Positions 61,779-64,000 of a stretch of DNA of 64,000 bases are shown in pieces. The notes under the pieces were generated by a model. That model ran no database searches. It was not told the DNA's origin and saw only the letters and a program-made list of their open reading frames with translations. Both the position numbers and the translations under genes were made by a program. How positions within the stretch are numbered: the stretch's first letter is position 1; each line of letters starts with the position of its first letter. Source of the stretch: [Clostridium] fimetarium (GTDB taxonomy: Bacteria > Bacillota > Clostridia > Lachnospirales > Lachnospiraceae); assembly GCF_900111235.1 (NCBI RefSeq), contig NZ_FOJI01000001.1, positions 186,001 through 250,000 of the forward strand, in the 5' to 3' direction.

Positions 61779-62942
61779 ATGAATGATATATTTGATGGGG
61801 GTTTGTTGGTTTTCATTTACATATTAGGAACATTGATTCTAATATCACCAATTATTGTAACAATAACAAATATAATATATGTAGCTAAAAAGAAGAAAAA
61901 TCTAGGATTTGAAGCATGTTTATATGGGATGGGAATATGGTTTATGTTAGAAATGAGCTCCGGACTTCCAGACTATACAATTCCTGTAAATTTAGCTGAG
62001 TCACTTGGATTGCATCAATTAATATCGACAAATCATATTGGAACAATTTGTGCATTCGTTGTGATAGGGATTAGCTCCTATTTCGCGTTAAAATTTCACA
62101 AAGAGGAATATTCACCATTGCTATCTGTAATATTAATCGCAGGGGTATACATTGGCTGCATCATTAGTTCACTGATAATTATACAATTGATGGGTGCGGT
62201 AGTGAGCGAGGTGGATGTAACATTAAAATCAATTCATTCATACTACGAGAAAACTGGATATATATTTTATATGGTATTGATTCCGCTTAATTATCTTATA
62301 AATGCGCTTGCATTACTTGTAGGGGTGGCAAAAGAAAAAGCAACTTATCAAATAGATAGAGAATATAAAAATAGATTCATCCGTGTTGTAAATAATTGTA
62401 TTTTAAGATGTAATAGTTGGCATGTGTCAGCATTTGTGGTAATGATACCCCTTATAATAATAGTAGTGATGATTTTATGCTTGTTTGGTCAACAACCTGA
62501 TAGTGTGATAAAAGCATTTACACAGACCAGCGACTGGATGCTATCAAAGCAGATTTCACCTCCACCAACCGTGAATTATAATGGTCATTATTTATGCACG
62601 GTTTCCTTAAGAGGACATAAGGGACTAGTAAAGCCAACTCGATATGGAATAAGGGGTGGAGAAAAGATTGTGGTTAATAGACAGCTTTGCATTGCAAATG
62701 CATTCGAGGAGTTGATAATGGAGAGAACTCCAAGCTTTCATCGTGCGATCAGGAATTTTTATGATAAATACGGATATCCAATATCAAAATTGATTCGCAC
62801 AGCATGGTTAGCAGATTTGACTTATTTGATCATGAAACCACTGGAATGGATATTTTTGATTGTACTATATTTATTTGATAAAAAACCTGAGAACAGAATT
62901 GCTCTACAGTATCTTCCAAAGAATGCAAGAAAAGAGGTATAA
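61779..62942 (+). CDS. DUF6688-type membrane protein
   Basis: A 387-residue protein with six or more helices in the first 250 residues (ILGTLILISPIIVTITNIIY; VVMIPLIIIVVMILCLFG). The C-terminal part is conserved and soluble: YNGHYLCTVSLRGHKGLVKP, RYGIRGGEKIVVNRQLCIAN, AFEELIMERTPSFHRAIRNF. This corresponds, from memory, to DUF6688 proteins of Firmicutes; no function is known. CAAGGGGGATGGT precedes the ATG. It follows the DUF4173 gene by 34 bases and precedes the DUF2809 gene by one base, so they should be one operon. Confidence 0.7.
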   Translation: MNDIFDGGLLVFIYILGTLILISPIIVTITNIIYVAKKKKNLGFEACLYGMGIWFMLEMSSGLPDYTIPVNLAESLGLHQLISTNHIGTICAFVVIGISSYFALKFHKEEYSPLLSVILIAGVYIGCIISSLIIIQLMGAVVSEVDVTLKSIHSYYEKTGYIFYMVLIPLNYLINALALLVGVAKEKATYQIDREYKNRFIRVVNNCILRCNSWHVSAFVVMIPLIIIVVMILCLFGQQPDSVIKAFTQTSDWMLSKQISPPPTVNYNGHYLCTVSLRGHKGLVKPTRYGIRGGEKIVVNRQLCIANAFEELIMERTPSFHRAIRNFYDKYGYPISKLIRTAWLADLTYLIMKPLEWIFLIVLYLFDKKPENRIALQYLPKNARKEV

Positions 62943-62943
62943 C

Positions 62944-63324
62944 ATGCAAAAGCGAACCCCATATGTGATGGCATTTATTGTGCTATTACTAATAGAAGTT
63001 ATAATCGCATTATTCATTCATGATAGATTTATACGTCCATATATAGGGGATGTTCTCGTAGTTATAGTGATTTATTGTTTTGCAAGAATATTTACTCTTA
63101 AGATTAAGTTATTACCAATATATATCTTTATATTTGCAGTAGCAGTTGAATGCTTGCAGTTTTTGAATATCGTTGGATGCCTTGGTTTGGGTGGGAATAC
63201 ACTTGCAAATGTAGTGATTGGAACATCATTTGACTGGAAGGATATAATTTGTTATGCAGTTGGCTGTATTTTCATAGTCGTCATAGACAATATAGTACAA
63301 ATAAAAAATTATATTATGATTTAA
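62944..63324 (+). CDS. DUF2809-family membrane protein
   Basis: A 126-residue protein with four helices. It has the DUF2809 features IALFIHDRFIRPYIGDVLVV near the start and FIFAVAVECLQFLNIVGCLG then TLANVVIGTSFDWKDIICYA, resembling VanZ-type small membrane proteins. ATG 62944, behind AAAGAGGTATAAC, lies one base after the previous stop; the upstream in-frame ATG would overlap that gene by 83 bases. The function is unknown. Confidence 0.82.
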   Translation: MQKRTPYVMAFIVLLLIEVIIALFIHDRFIRPYIGDVLVVIVIYCFARIFTLKIKLLPIYIFIFAVAVECLQFLNIVGCLGLGGNTLANVVIGTSFDWKDIICYAVGCIFIVVIDNIVQIKNYIMI

Positions 63325-63372
63325 TAATGTTTAGACATGCATAATATTGTTAAATAAGAAGGGAATACAGAT

Positions 63373-64000
63373 ATGATTATCAAATTGATACAACCCAAAA
63401 TGATAATGAGACCAATGGATACACAACTGAAAACCAGAATGTCACCTTCACTTGGGCTATTGACAATTGCAAATATTTTTCATAATGAACATACAGTAAT
63501 AATCGAAAACGAAAATATTGAAGATATCAATTTTAATGATGTGGTAGACATTGTAGGCATTACAGTTACCGTTGATGTTATGGTTCGTGCAACAGAAATT
63601 GCAGAAATCTATAAAAGCAAAGGAATTCCGGTTGTGGCAGGTGGAATTCATATCACTGCATTTTCAGAGCAAGTCAAAAAATACTTTGATGTTATATCTA
63701 TTGGATTAGCGGAGAAAACATGGCCTGATATTATTCGGGATCTTCAAGACAAAAAACTGAAAAAAATATATAGCTGCAACAGTGAAATCAAAGGTTGTGA
63801 GATTGTTTCTCCGGGCTATCATTTGATTGATAAGAAAAAGTATTTATTCTGTAATGTTATTAGCACTAGCAGGGGATGCCCATTTCAATGTGATTTTTGT
63901 TATAACAGCAGTGAAGCATATAAAAAATTATATATCAATAGACCGATTATAGATGTGATTGCTGATATAAAAACAATTGGTAAGCGACATGTAATGTTCA
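63373..64000 (+). CDS. Radical SAM protein with an N-terminal B12-binding-like domain (partial)
   Basis: The frame is open from ATG 63373 (AAGAAGGGA ahead) to the window end, 209 codons. Residues 1-130 look like a B12-binding domain (MSPSLGLLTIANIF, DIVGITVTVDVMV, IPVVAGGIHITAFSEQVKKY). Then STSRGCPFQCDFCYNSS brings Cys169, Cys173 and Cys176, the CxxxCxxC that holds the 4Fe-4S cluster of radical SAM enzymes. The layout matches the BchE/P-methylase group. The substrate cannot be read, and the rest of the gene lies outside. It begins 48 bases after the DUF2809 gene and may share its transcript. Confidence 0.88.
   Translation, partial: MIIKLIQPKMIMRPMDTQLKTRMSPSLGLLTIANIFHNEHTVIIENENIEDINFNDVVDIVGITVTVDVMVRATEIAEIYKSKGIPVVAGGIHITAFSEQVKKYFDVISIGLAEKTWPDIIRDLQDKKLKKIYSCNSEIKGCEIVSPGYHLIDKKKYLFCNVISTSRGCPFQCDFCYNSSEAYKKLYINRPIIDVIADIKTIGKRHVMF

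Overview
The window is low-GC Gram-positive DNA with strong AGGAGG-type ribosome binding sites, intrinsic terminators between most transcription units, and gene content typical of a plant-fibre-degrading Lachnospiraceae (Clostridium cluster XIVa, of the Lachnoclostridium phytofermentans / Anaerocolumna type). That placement is inferred from gene families and style; no rRNA or tRNA gene was seen. No phage, CRISPR array or intact insertion sequence was found, but decayed genes are frequent.

Positions 1-22.5k are a carbohydrate island: the tail of a membrane-anchored protein (probably GH3), an intracellular GH3 beta-glucosidase with a GtrA-like membrane partner, a possible group II intron relic, a GH94 beta-glucoside phosphorylase followed by the wreck of a second GH94 gene, a secreted GH16 laminarinase-type enzyme with four CBM4-like modules, an AraC regulator, and a 3,424-residue surface protein that joins a PL11 rhamnogalacturonan lyase to two SGNH (CE12-type) esterases. 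Together these suggest extracellular attack on beta-1,3-glucan and pectin, with phosphorolytic or hydrolytic use of the oligosaccharides inside.

Positions 22.5k-37.4k hold a headless lacI relic, an XRE/membrane regulator, an MFS exporter, a VOC protein, a BspA-type leucine-rich-repeat surface protein ending in a dockerin-like pair, xpt facing a BMP-type nucleoside ABC importer operon whose leader has a terminator just after the promoter, a TetR regulator, an XRE-DUF5680 gene (with a broken relative at 28.5k) and a PfkB-type sugar kinase.

Positions 37.6k-49k contain a frame-disrupted unknown gene next to an SF2 helicase with two C-terminal membrane helices, an antibiotic-resistance-type ABC-F gene behind an attenuator-like leader, ndk, an EAL-HDOD signalling protein, and a tandem duplication of an ECF sigma / membrane anti-sigma pair with matching promoters.

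Positions 49k-64k carry a small stress cassette (YggT-like, CsbD, lmo0937-like), a TetR-controlled MFS plus FtsX/MacB-type ABC efflux operon with visible operators, an XRE protein with a pentad-repeat tail and a YkgJ-type cysteine-cluster protein, a GntP/CitMHS-type transporter, and a run of membrane genes (DUF2975, XRE, DUF4173, DUF6688, DUF2809) whose first promoter overlaps a long inverted repeat. A B12-binding-type radical SAM gene is cut by the window end.
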